Below, piece after piece: positions 17,033-25,102 of a DNA stretch of 64,000 nucleotides. Positions within the stretch are counted from its first letter, which is position 1; every line of letters begins with the position of its first letter. A program made the position numbers and the translations under genes. The DNA is taken from the NCBI GenBank assembly GCA_910578795.1, contig CAJTSD010000004.1, positions 73,062 through 137,061 of the forward strand, given 5' to 3'. The notes beneath the pieces were generated by a model. It saw nothing but the letters and a program-made list of their open reading frames with translations, searched no databases and had not been told where the DNA came from. Source of the DNA: an uncultured Lachnospiraceae bacterium. Lineage in GTDB: Bacteria; Bacillota; Clostridia; Lachnospirales; Lachnospiraceae.

Positions 17033-19597
17033 CTACGAATTTCTGCCGCAGCACATCTTATACTTCTTGCCGCTTCCGCACGGACACGGATCATTTGGAT
17101 AAATCCTTGCCTCTTTCTTGACAGGTCCCTTCTGCAGCGTATCGTCCTTGTTGGTGCCCGTAACCTTGGCAACCTCCTCACGCTCTACCTTCTGCTCAAC
17201 CTTCACATGCAGCAGCAGACGCACCGTATCCTGTTTCATGCTCGCAATCATCGCGTCGAACATATCGTAACCACTCATTTTATATTCCACAAGCGGATTT
17301 TTCTGTCCGTATGCCTGTAATCCGACGCCCTGACGCAACTGATCCATATCGTCAAGGTGATCCATCCATTTACGGTCAATGACTTTCAGCAAAATCACGC
17401 GCTCAATCTCACGGATATTTTCCGGTTCAGGAAACTCCGCTTCCTTGCTCTCATAGAGTTTCACCGCCTCTTCCTTAAGCTGATGCTTCACGCCGTTTTT
17501 CGTCTTCTTTGTAATCCGGTCAAGCACAACGGGCTGCAACGGAATAATCGGAAGCAAAAGCGTGTTCAATTCCTTTAAATCCCACTCTTCCGGCTCCAAA
17601 TCGTCATTAATTGCCGTATCGACCGCACTCTCCACAATGTCCGTAATCATCTTGTAGATAAAGTCGCGCATACTCTCGCCGTTTAACACGCGGCGGCGCT
17701 CCTCGTAAATAATCTCCCTCTGCTCGTTCATCACCTGATCATATTCCAACAGGTTCTTTCTGATGCCAAAGTTATTGCTCTCAATCTTTTTCTGCGCATT
17801 CTCAATCGCACTCGTGAGCATTTTATGCTCAATTTCCTGCCCCTCGGGAATGCCGAGCGTATTAAACATATTAATTAGACGCTCCGAACCAAACAGACGC
17901 ATTAAATCGTCTTCCAACGAAATATAAAACCTTGACATACCCGGATCGCCCTGTCGTCCCGAACGACCACGGAGCTGATTGTCAATACGTCTTGACTCGT
18001 GCCGCTCCGTACCGATAATCATCAGTCCGCCCGCTGCGCGCGCTTCCTCGTCCAGTTTAATATCCGTACCACGTCCAGCCATGTTGGTCGCAATCGTAAC
18101 CGCGCCGTGCTGTCCGGCGTCCGCCACGATTTCCGCCTCAAGCTCATGGAATTTCGCATTCAAAACCTTGTGCTGAATGCCGCGCCGTGTCAGAAGCTTG
18201 CTCAGCTCCTCACTCGCGTCAATCGTAATCGTACCGACAAGCACCGGCTGCCCCGTCGCGTGCGCCGCCTCCACCGCGTCCACAATCGCGTGCAGCTTTT
18301 CCTTCCTTGTCTTATATACACTGTCCTGACGGTCCACACGCGCAACCGGACGGTTTGTCGGAACCGCCACAACGTCCATTCCGTAAATATCACGGAACTC
18401 ATGTTCTTCCGTCAGCGCCGTACCAGTCATGCCGCACTTCTTGTCAAATTTATTGAAAAAGTTCTGAAACGTGATTGTCGCAAGCGTCTTGCTCTCACGC
18501 TTTACCTTCACATGCTCCTTCGCCTCAATCGCCTGATGCAGTCCGTCGGAATAACGCCGTCCCGGCATGATACGTCCTGTAAACTCATCGACAATCAACA
18601 CCTGATCGTCCTTTACCACATAGTCCTGATCGCGGAACATCAGATTATGCGCCCGCAATGCCAAAATAATGTTGTGCTGGATTTCAAGGTTTTCGGGATC
18701 GGCAAGGTTTTCAATCTGAAAGAATTTTTCCACCCTGTCCACGCCTGCCGCCGTCAGATTCACGACTTTATCCTTCTCATTTACGATAAAGTCCCCTGTT
18801 TCCTCCTGCTCAACGCCCATGACAAAATCCATTTTCGTCATCTCGGGAACGTCCTCGCCGCGCTTCATCTGCCTTGCCAAAATATCACAGACTTCGTAAA
18901 GCTTTGTGGACTTGCTGCTCTGTCCCGATATAATCAGCGGGGTTCTCGCCTCGTCGATTAAAACAGAGTCCACCTCGTCGATAATTGCATAGTGTAAATC
19001 CCTTAAAACAAGCTGCTCTTTATAAATCACCATATTGTCACGCAGGTAGTCAAAGCCAAGCTCGTTGTTCGTGACATAAGTAATGTCGCAGCCGTACGCC
19101 TCGCGCCGCTCCTCGGGCTTCATGTCATTTAAAACCACGCCGACCTTTAAGCCCAAAAATTCGTGCACCTGTCCCATCCACTCGGCATCTCGCTTTGCAA
19201 GATAGTCGTTTACCGTGACAACATGTACGCCTTTTCCTTCCAATGCGTTGAGATACGCAGGAAGAAGCGCGGTCTGTGTCTTACCTTCACCGGTTCTCAT
19301 CTCGGCAATACGCCCCTGATGCAGAATAATACCGCCAATCAACTGTACCCTGTAATGTTCCTGATTAAGCACGCGCTTTGCGCCCTCACGCACAACGGCA
19401 TATGCCTCCGGCAGAATCTCATCAAGGCTTGTCCCTTCCGAAACACGCTTTTTAAATTCCGCGGTCTTTGCCCGCAACTCGTCGTCCGTAAGCTTTCCCA
19501 TCGCTTCACGATAGCTCTCAATTTTTTTCACGATCGGCTCAATTCTTCTAAGCTCACGGTCGCTGTGCGTACCAAATACTTTTTCTATAATACTCAT
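17033..19597 (-). CDS. secA: Preprotein translocase ATPase SecA
   Basis: SecA drives protein export through SecYEG. The 854-residue protein has nucleotide-binding motifs (MRTGEGKTQTALLPAYL; IIDEVDSVLIDEARTPLIISG), the helicase-like second domain with TNMAGRGTDIKL, the scaffold/wing region, and a C-terminal zinc-binding tail (PNDPCPCGSGKKYKMCCG) that binds SecB or ribosomes. An open frame extends 27 codons further upstream, but GGAG five bases before ATG 19597 and the start MSIIEKVFGTHS fix the start here. prfB follows. Two hairpins in the leader may regulate it. Confidence 0.97.
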   Translation of the reverse strand: MSIIEKVFGTHSDRELRRIEPIVKKIESYREAMGKLTDDELRAKTAEFKKRVSEGTSLDEILPEAYAVVREGAKRVLNQEHYRVQLIGGIILHQGRIAEMRTGEGKTQTALLPAYLNALEGKGVHVVTVNDYLAKRDAEWMGQVHEFLGLKVGVVLNDMKPEERREAYGCDITYVTNNELGFDYLRDNMVIYKEQLVLRDLHYAIIDEVDSVLIDEARTPLIISGQSSKSTKLYEVCDILARQMKRGEDVPEMTKMDFVMGVEQEETGDFIVNEKDKVVNLTAAGVDRVEKFFQIENLADPENLEIQHNIILALRAHNLMFRDQDYVVKDDQVLIVDEFTGRIMPGRRYSDGLHQAIEAKEHVKVKRESKTLATITFQNFFNKFDKKCGMTGTALTEEHEFRDIYGMDVVAVPTNRPVARVDRQDSVYKTRKEKLHAIVDAVEAAHATGQPVLVGTITIDASEELSKLLTRRGIQHKVLNAKFHELEAEIVADAGQHGAVTIATNMAGRGTDIKLDEEARAAGGLMIIGTERHESRRIDNQLRGRSGRQGDPGMSRFYISLEDDLMRLFGSERLINMFNTLGIPEGQEIEHKMLTSAIENAQKKIESNNFGIRKNLLEYDQVMNEQREIIYEERRRVLNGESMRDFIYKMITDIVESAVDTAINDDLEPEEWDLKELNTLLLPIIPLQPVVLDRITKKTKNGVKHQLKEEAVKLYESKEAEFPEPENIREIERVILLKVIDRKWMDHLDDMDQLRQGVGLQAYGQKNPLVEYKMSGYDMFDAMIASMKQDTVRLLLHVKVEQKVEREEVAKVTGTNKDDTLQKGPVKKEARIYPNDPCPCGSGKKYKMCCGRNS

Positions 19598-19643
19598 GTC
19601 TGCTCCAATCATTCCTAAATCTATATTCTTACCAAAAATGAAT

Positions 19644-19670
19644 GAAAAATGCCGTTCTTTTGGCATTTTT
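19644..19670 (-). promoter_or_regulatory. Terminator-like hairpin in the secA leader
   Basis: Reverse strand AAAAATGCC-loop-GGCATTTTT, followed by a loosely T-rich sequence, about 45 bases before the secA ATG. It resembles an intrinsic terminator placed inside the 5' untranslated region. Confidence 0.5.
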
Positions 19671-19680
19671 CCAAACATTT

Positions 19681-19721
19681 AGAAACTCTTAATCTGCGTA
19701 TTTTGCAGGCTTAGAGTTTCT
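19681..19721 (-). promoter_or_regulatory. Second, upstream hairpin in the secA leader
   Basis: Stem AGAAACTCT/AGAGTTTCT enclosing an inner pairing of CTGC with GCAG. With the 19644-19670 hairpin it forms a tandem structure before secA. No known RNA family was recognised. Confidence 0.5.
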
Positions 19722-19812
19722 TAATGTTTTCACACCAATATGTATTGTAACAGATTCAAATTATAAATTCAATGAATTTTCGATTAACAAAGCGTGAAGT
19801 TTGTGCTATACT

Positions 19813-19940
19813 GTTACTATTCACGGCTTGGGAGCCGCTCATAGTAACAATTCGGGGCGATATGCAAATTTTGCTTCGCAAAAACCGCCCCTCACGCCTG
19901 AGCCATGTTCTCACGGAATGCGCAGTAAATGCACATTCCT
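19813..19940. repeat. Three-hairpin palindromic element upstream of the HicB/HicA pair
   Basis: Three hairpins follow one another. The first is GTTACTAT (19813-19820) with ATAGTAAC (19841-19848), enclosing CGGCT/AGCCG. The second is GGGGCG with CGCCCC (19854-19893), enclosing TTTTGC-TTC-GCAAAA. The third is GGAATGCGCA with TGCACATTCC (about 19916-19940). No convincing coding frame covers it. The 14-mer CTGTTACTATTCAC at its left end recurs at 38859-38872. It may be a dispersed palindromic unit or a structured RNA. Confidence 0.55.
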
Positions 19941-20004
19941 GACCCGTAAAAAGTGATACTATACTTTCTATATCTGTGAAAGTTAACACCACGAGGAGGA
20001 TATT

Positions 20005-20223
20005 ATGGACTATGTGATTACGTTTACTTGGGACGAAGAAGCCAGTGTATGGATTGCAACAAGCAATGATATTCCCGGGCTTGTACTGGAATCCGGTTCC
20101 TTTGATGCACTGTTAGAACGCACCCGTTTTGCCGTACCGGAGCTGCTCGCGTTGAATGCTTCCGAAGCTCAGCCCTTTTCCCTGACCTTTAAGTCAGAAC
20201 GACATGAAAAGGTGGTTTTGTAA
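20005..20223 (+). CDS. HicB-like antitoxin (DUF1902)
   Basis: A 72-residue acidic protein with the HicB-type partial RNase-H fold: YVITFTWDEEASVWIATSNDIPGL followed by a helix with SFDALLERTRFAVPELL. In this family it is expected to bind and neutralise the HicA toxin. Unlike classical HicB it has no C-terminal helix-turn-helix, so autorepression would need another factor. GAGGAGG precedes the ATG. The stop overlaps the hicA start by one base (TAATG). Confidence 0.85.
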   Translation: MDYVITFTWDEEASVWIATSNDIPGLVLESGSFDALLERTRFAVPELLALNASEAQPFSLTFKSERHEKVVL

Positions 20224-20417
20224 TGGCTGAATACGAGAAAAAAGTACGCAAAGTCCTATCCCAAAACGGTTGTATGTTTGCACGGCACGGAAAAGGGGAG
20301 CATGATATTTGGTATAGCCCGATTACAAACTGTCATATAACCGTTGATACCAAAATTAAATCACGGCATACCGCAAATGCAATTCTAAAGCAGAGCGGAA
20401 TTAACTACAAATTTTAA
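20223..20417 (+). CDS. hicA: HicA-type mRNA interferase toxin
   Basis: A 64-residue basic protein with the dsRBD-like HicA fold. The conserved catalytic His is in HGKGEHDIWYSP, and the C-terminal helix reads KSRHTANAILKQSGI. HicA toxins cleave mRNA in the ribosome-independent manner known for the family. It is translationally coupled to the HicB-like partner. A terminator at 20417-20450 closes the operon, which is therefore a two-gene unit. Confidence 0.88.
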   Translation: MAEYEKKVRKVLSQNGCMFARHGKGEHDIWYSPITNCHITVDTKIKSRHTANAILKQSGINYKF

Positions 20418-20450
20418 AATGGCGTGCATTTTTCGCACGCCATTTCTTTC
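20417..20450. terminator. Terminator of the HicB/HicA operon
   Basis: Hairpin AAATGGCGTGC/GCACGCCATTT with a T-rich tail on the plus strand and an A-rich flank on the other side, so it may also end pyrF transcripts from the reverse strand. Confidence 0.8.
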
Positions 20451-20467
20451 AATCCAAAACCGATTTC

Positions 20468-21397
20468 TTATCTCTTCCCAAGCGCCGAATCAATATCCTC
20501 CCGCATATCAATCACCGCCTGCCTTGAAGCTTCCGCAAAATGCTCCGCGCCGAACTTCTGATACTTCTCATTCTGATAAGCCGCGATAATCCCCCTTGAA
20601 GAGTTGACAATCGCACCCAAGCCCTGCTCATCAAAGAACTGTACCAAATCTTTTCCGGACGCGCCCTGTGCGCCGTAGCCCGGCACGAGAATAAACGAAT
20701 GCGGCATCAGTTTACGCAAAACCTTACCCTGTTCAGGATAGGTCGCACCCACAACCGCTCCGACATAGCTGTAGCCTTCCGTGCCCATCATCTGTTCCCC
20801 CCACGCCGCTACCTTTTCGCCGACGTGCTCATAAAGCGGTCTGCCGTCAATCAGTCTGTCCTGAAACTCACCGCTGCTTGGATTAGAAGTCTTGACCAAA
20901 AGAAACAGCCCCTTCTTCTCCTCCTTACACACATCGATAAACGGCTGCACGCCATCGATGCCAAAATACGGATTGACCGTCACAAAATCCTCGTCAAAGC
21001 CTGCGCACAGGTTTTCTCCAACCTGCACCCTGCCCAAATGCGCTGTCGCATACGCCGCAGAGGTCGAACCAATATCACCGCGCTTAATATCACCAATGAC
21101 AATCAGTCCTTTTTCCTTACAATAATTGACCGTCCTTTGAAACGCCGCAAGTCCCGGAATCCCAAACTGCTCATACATCGCAATCTGCGGCTTCACTGCC
21201 GGAATCAAATCGTAAATATTATCAATAATTTCCTTATTAAAAAGCCAAACCGCTTCCGCAGCTCCCTCAAGCGTCTCGCCCTTTTCTTCAAACGCCGCTT
21301 TTTGGATATGCTTTGGTATAAACTTCATCATCGGGTCGAGCCCCACGACAATCGGCGCACCCGTACTAACAATCAATTTAATCAACTGGTCTATCAT
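20468..21397 (-). CDS. pyrF: Orotidine 5'-phosphate decarboxylase (PyrF, type 2)
   Basis: It makes UMP from OMP, the last step of pyrimidine synthesis. The 309-residue length and motifs VGLDPMMKFIP, GDIKRGDIGST (catalytic Lys-Asp-Lys-Asp region) and PGYGAQGASGKDL fit the longer type 2 branch of the family. It lies 51 bases after nrdD in the same direction and may share its transcript. No other pyr gene is in the window. Confidence 0.95.
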   Translation of the reverse strand: MIDQLIKLIVSTGAPIVVGLDPMMKFIPKHIQKAAFEEKGETLEGAAEAVWLFNKEIIDNIYDLIPAVKPQIAMYEQFGIPGLAAFQRTVNYCKEKGLIVIGDIKRGDIGSTSAAYATAHLGRVQVGENLCAGFDEDFVTVNPYFGIDGVQPFIDVCKEEKKGLFLLVKTSNPSSGEFQDRLIDGRPLYEHVGEKVAAWGEQMMGTEGYSYVGAVVGATYPEQGKVLRKLMPHSFILVPGYGAQGASGKDLVQFFDEQGLGAIVNSSRGIIAAYQNEKYQKFGAEHFAEASRQAVIDMREDIDSALGKR

Positions 21398-21448
21398 CGT
21401 CTTTTCCTCTATTCCTCTTTCAATATCGCATGTTATTTATATGGAATC

Positions 21449-23887
21449 CTATATCCGTGTCTGCAGAAACTCCGCATAACGCCTGATATTTGACGCATTT
21501 ACATACTTCTGCTGTGACTGTCCTGAGACAATGACCAGCGTCGGCGCCTGCATAACGCCATACTGCACCGCAAGGTCGTAATTGTCCTCCGCATCAACAA
21601 TTGTATAATCCACGTCCTTCAAATACTCCTTTGCAAGCCTGCAATTCGGGCAGGTCTTTGTCGTAAACAGCATGGTTTTACTCCGGTCGCTGCGTTTGCC
21701 GACGTTCTGTGCACCCGTGCGTCCTGCCGCCACGGTCTCACGCACAGCTGCCTTTTTCCCCACAGCCTGCAAAGCAACTGCGCTCTTCGCCGCCTTCTCG
21801 TGCGCTGCGCAAACCATGTTACCCATCTTGTATTCCGTACGGTTTGCATATTCCTGAAGCTTTCCGTCATTCCAGTTCTGCACCGGACGGTAATATCCCG
21901 TAATGCGGCTGTAAATCTCCGTAACACTTCCGCATTTCGGACAGCGTTTCTGTTCCCCACTCAAATAACCGTGTTCCCGGCAAATCGAATACGTAGGAGA
22001 CATCGTGTAATATGGAAGCCTGTAATTTTCTGCAATTGTTCTGACAAGCTGCGCCGCCGCTTTCCAATCCGGCAGCTTTTCACCCAAAAAGGCATGAAAA
22101 ACAGTCCCCGATGTATAGAGCGTCTGTAACTCGTCCTGCACGTCAAGCGCATCAAAAATATCCGTCGTATAATCAACAGGCAGATGCGAAGAATTGGTAT
22201 AGTAAGGCGTATCGCCCTCATGCCCTGCCGTGATAATATCAGGATACTGTTCCTTGTCATGCTTTGCAAGCCGGTACGTCGTGCTCTCCGCAGGCGTCGC
22301 CTCAAGATTATACAAGTCCCCGTAAAGCTCCTGATAATCGGAAAGCCGCTCCCGCATATGATTTAAGACCTCTTTTGTAAAGTCCTGCGTTTCCTTATGC
22401 GATAAGTCCTTCCCAAGCCACTTGGCATTCAATCCCGCCTCATTCATGCCGATTAATCCGATTGTAGAAAAATGATTGTCAAAGCTGCCCAAATAACGCT
22501 TCGTATAAGGATATAATCCCTCTTCCAAAAGCCTTGAAATCACACCGCGCTTTACCTTGAGCGAACGCGCGCTGATGTCCATCATACGGTCAAGACGCCT
22601 GTAAAAATCATTTTTATCCTTTGCCAAATATGCAATCCGCGGCATATTGATTGTGACAACACCAACACTTCCCGTGCTCTCACCTGAGCCAAAGAAACCA
22701 CCCGTTTTTTTGCGAAGCTCCCGCAAGTCAAGACGAAGTCGGCAGCACATGCTGCGCACATCGGAAGGCTCCATGTCCGAGTTAATATAGTTTGAAAAAT
22801 ACGGTGTCCCGTACTTTGCCGTCATTTCAAATAACAGTTGGTTGTTTTCCGTATCCGACCAATCAAAATCGCGTGTTATTGAATACGTCGGTATCGGATA
22901 CTGGAACCCTCTGCCATTGGAATCCCCCTCAATCATCGTTTCAATAAACGCCTTGTTTATCATATCCATTTCCCGCTTGCAGTCCTTGTAGCAGAAATCC
23001 ATCTCCTCACCGCCCACAATCGCGGGAAGCTGTGCCAAATCATTGGGAACTGTCCAGTCCAGCGTAATATTGCTAAAGGGCGCCTGCGTCCCCCAGCGGC
23101 TCGGTGTGTTCACGCCATAAATAAATGCCTCAATGCACTTTTTCACTTCCGCATAAGAAAGGTTATCCACCTTTACAAACGGCGCAAGATACGTGTCAAA
23201 AGAAGAGAACGCCTGTGCGCCTGCCCATTCGTTCTGCATAATTCCAAGAAAGTTTACCATTTGGTTACAGAGCACGGACAGATGCCTTGCCGGTGCGGAG
23301 GTAATCTTTCCCGAAATACCGCCCAGTCCCTCCTGAATCAACTGTTTGAGCGACCAACCTGCACAGTACCCCGTAAGCATGGATAAATCATGAATATGAA
23401 TATCCGCATTCCTGTGCGCCTGCGCAATCTCCTCGTCATAAATCTCCGAAAGCCAGTAATTTGCCGTTACAGCCCCCGAATTGGATAAAATTAAGCCCCC
23501 GACCGAATACGTCACCGTCGAATTTTCCTTCACGCGCCAGTCTTCAACCTTCACATAGCTGTTGACCACTTCCTTGTAGTCAAGAATGGTCGACTTCATA
23601 TTGCGCATTTTCTCGCGCTGCTTGCGGTACAGAATAAACGCCTTTGCCGTCTGCGTATACCCCGCCTGCTCCAAAACCTTTTCCACGCTGTCCTGAATGT
23701 CCTCAACGTGAACCATTCCCGCCTTTACCTTATCTTGAATGTCCGCAGTCACACGAAGCGCCAGTAAATCCACAATATCCTGGTTGTACTGTACCTGTGT
23801 TGCTTCAAATGCCTTGATAATGGCAGCGCTGATTTTTCCAAGTCCAAACTCCGTTTCACTGCCATCTCGCTTAATCACATCAAACAT
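21449..23887 (-). CDS. nrdD: Anaerobic ribonucleoside-triphosphate reductase with fused thioredoxin-like tail
   Basis: It makes dNTPs without oxygen through a glycyl radical. The 812 residues comprise an N-terminal ATP-cone (MFDVIKRDGSETEFGLGKI), the large barrel, a Cys-rich zinc site (CREHGYLSGEQKRCPKCG), and the radical glycine in SRITGYYRPVQNWN. After an Ala/Arg-rich linker the last roughly 85 residues form a thioredoxin/glutaredoxin-like domain with CPNC in FTTKTCPNCRLAKEYL and a cis-Pro in MQAPTLVIV, which could serve as an in-built reductant. The activase gene nrdG, often adjacent, is absent here. Possible NrdR boxes lie upstream. Confidence 0.95.
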   Translation of the reverse strand: MFDVIKRDGSETEFGLGKISAAIIKAFEATQVQYNQDIVDLLALRVTADIQDKVKAGMVHVEDIQDSVEKVLEQAGYTQTAKAFILYRKQREKMRNMKSTILDYKEVVNSYVKVEDWRVKENSTVTYSVGGLILSNSGAVTANYWLSEIYDEEIAQAHRNADIHIHDLSMLTGYCAGWSLKQLIQEGLGGISGKITSAPARHLSVLCNQMVNFLGIMQNEWAGAQAFSSFDTYLAPFVKVDNLSYAEVKKCIEAFIYGVNTPSRWGTQAPFSNITLDWTVPNDLAQLPAIVGGEEMDFCYKDCKREMDMINKAFIETMIEGDSNGRGFQYPIPTYSITRDFDWSDTENNQLLFEMTAKYGTPYFSNYINSDMEPSDVRSMCCRLRLDLRELRKKTGGFFGSGESTGSVGVVTINMPRIAYLAKDKNDFYRRLDRMMDISARSLKVKRGVISRLLEEGLYPYTKRYLGSFDNHFSTIGLIGMNEAGLNAKWLGKDLSHKETQDFTKEVLNHMRERLSDYQELYGDLYNLEATPAESTTYRLAKHDKEQYPDIITAGHEGDTPYYTNSSHLPVDYTTDIFDALDVQDELQTLYTSGTVFHAFLGEKLPDWKAAAQLVRTIAENYRLPYYTMSPTYSICREHGYLSGEQKRCPKCGSVTEIYSRITGYYRPVQNWNDGKLQEYANRTEYKMGNMVCAAHEKAAKSAVALQAVGKKAAVRETVAAGRTGAQNVGKRSDRSKTMLFTTKTCPNCRLAKEYLKDVDYTIVDAEDNYDLAVQYGVMQAPTLVIVSGQSQQKYVNASNIRRYAEFLQTRI

Positions 23888-23964
23888 CTACCTCAACCTG
23901 CTCCTTCCTATGGCAAACCGCCATATGAATAAATCATATCAGATAGCAGATAGCAAGTCAATCG

Positions 23965-24015
23965 AACACTACCAAATATCAGGTGTTGTTTTTATGTTAA
24001 TACAATATCTTGTGT
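23965..24015 (-). promoter_or_regulatory. Candidate NrdR boxes upstream of nrdD
   Basis: Two AT-rich imperfect palindromes on the reverse strand, ACACAAGATATTGTAT (about 24001-24015) and AACACCTGATATTTGGT (about 23969-23987), lie 80-130 bases before nrdD. Both share GATATT with flanking ACA/TGT-like ends, as in NrdR boxes. Their centres are about 29 bases apart, slightly short of the usual three helical turns, so this is tentative. Confidence 0.4.
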
Positions 24016-24037
24016 TTTTATGACAACTTTGTCAGTT

Positions 24038-25102
24038 TTATCTCGTCTGCAGAAATTCATATTCGCGCTTTGCTTTCGCATCGTCCGGATAGATTTGAAG
24101 GTATTCTTCCATCAGGTTTTTTGCCTGTGAAAAGTTTCCCAAATATTCATTAACCACAATCTGATTGTATTTCAGCTCCTGCAAATAGTCCGAACTTCCG
24201 ATGGCAATCCCCGCCTCAAACGCCTCAAGCGCTTCATCATACTTTTCCTGCTTCACAAGACACATTCCCAAATTATTGTAAATCGCAGCGTCTGGCTCAT
24301 TGCCGCTAAGATACGTCTGATATACCGTCGTCGCGTAGTTCATGTCGCCAAGCTTTTCATACGTCTGCCCCAAAAGCAGGGATTTCCCCGCGTCATTTCC
24401 ATTCAAAAAACCGTCAAGAAAGGTCCGCGCATTCTGATAATCCTCGAGATAGTAATAAATCACGCCTTTCTCACCGTCGGACAGCTTCTTGCCCTTCTCC
24501 TCCATAAAATTGGAAAGATACGTCTTTCCCTCCTCGCCAAAGCCTGCCGCCTGCATCTCCACATAAGCGTCCGTCACCAGCTCCAAATTATCCGGCGCAA
24601 GCGAAAATGCCTTCTCAAAATCGGCAATCGCCGCCTCATAATTATTTTTCTTGAGCGAAACGCACGCACGCAGATAATATGCGTCCAGCTCTTTCTTCTT
24701 TAGCGCAATAATTGCCGAATATACGTTCTCCGCATCGTCATACTTTCCCTGCTTCATATACGCCGCCGCAAGATAATAATTCGTGTCGTACTCCAACGCC
24801 GTAAGCGTATTTCCAGCATTTTGGATTGACTCCAAAAACGCGCTTTCCGCTTTCATATAATCGCCAAGCCCCATGTAAGCAAGCCCCTCGCCGCGGCTTG
24901 TAAGCTGCAAATCCTCCTTGCCAAGCCTTGCCAAGTCAAAGCACGCAAGCGCCCCCTGAAAATCATACTGCGAAACAAGCTCCATTCCCTGTTCCAAATT
25001 TGTATTCTGCGCTTTCTTCCCACAGCCAAAAAGGCATACTGCCGCCGCCGCGGCAAGTATGCTCATTTTTATCATCCTTATGATATTCTTCGGCTTTCTC
25101 AT
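24038..25102 (-). CDS. TPR-repeat lipoprotein
   Basis: A 354-residue exported lipoprotein with a signal peptide and lipobox ending CLFGC at the modified Cys. About eight to nine tetratricopeptide repeats follow (for example QGKYDDAENVYSAIIALKK, KNNYEAAIADFEKAFSLAPD and QEKYDEALEAFEAGI). TPR arrays bind other proteins. It is the last gene of the maltodextrin operon: its ATG overlaps the LacI stop by one base (TGATG). It may be a surface scaffold for glycan handling, but the link is only positional. Confidence 0.88.
   Translation of the reverse strand: MRKPKNIIRMIKMSILAAAAAVCLFGCGKKAQNTNLEQGMELVSQYDFQGALACFDLARLGKEDLQLTSRGEGLAYMGLGDYMKAESAFLESIQNAGNTLTALEYDTNYYLAAAYMKQGKYDDAENVYSAIIALKKKELDAYYLRACVSLKKNNYEAAIADFEKAFSLAPDNLELVTDAYVEMQAAGFGEEGKTYLSNFMEEKGKKLSDGEKGVIYYYLEDYQNARTFLDGFLNGNDAGKSLLLGQTYEKLGDMNYATTVYQTYLSGNEPDAAIYNNLGMCLVKQEKYDEALEAFEAGIAIGSSDYLQELKYNQIVVNEYLGNFSQAKNLMEEYLQIYPDDAKAKREYEFLQTR

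Noticed and set aside
19756..19992. Open frame of 78 codons on the reverse strand
   Set aside because: It runs through the three-hairpin element, has no ribosome site and no recognisable family features.
20699..21493. 264-codon open frame antisense to pyrF
   Set aside because: pyrF on the other strand is clearly the real gene; the antisense product is basic and featureless.
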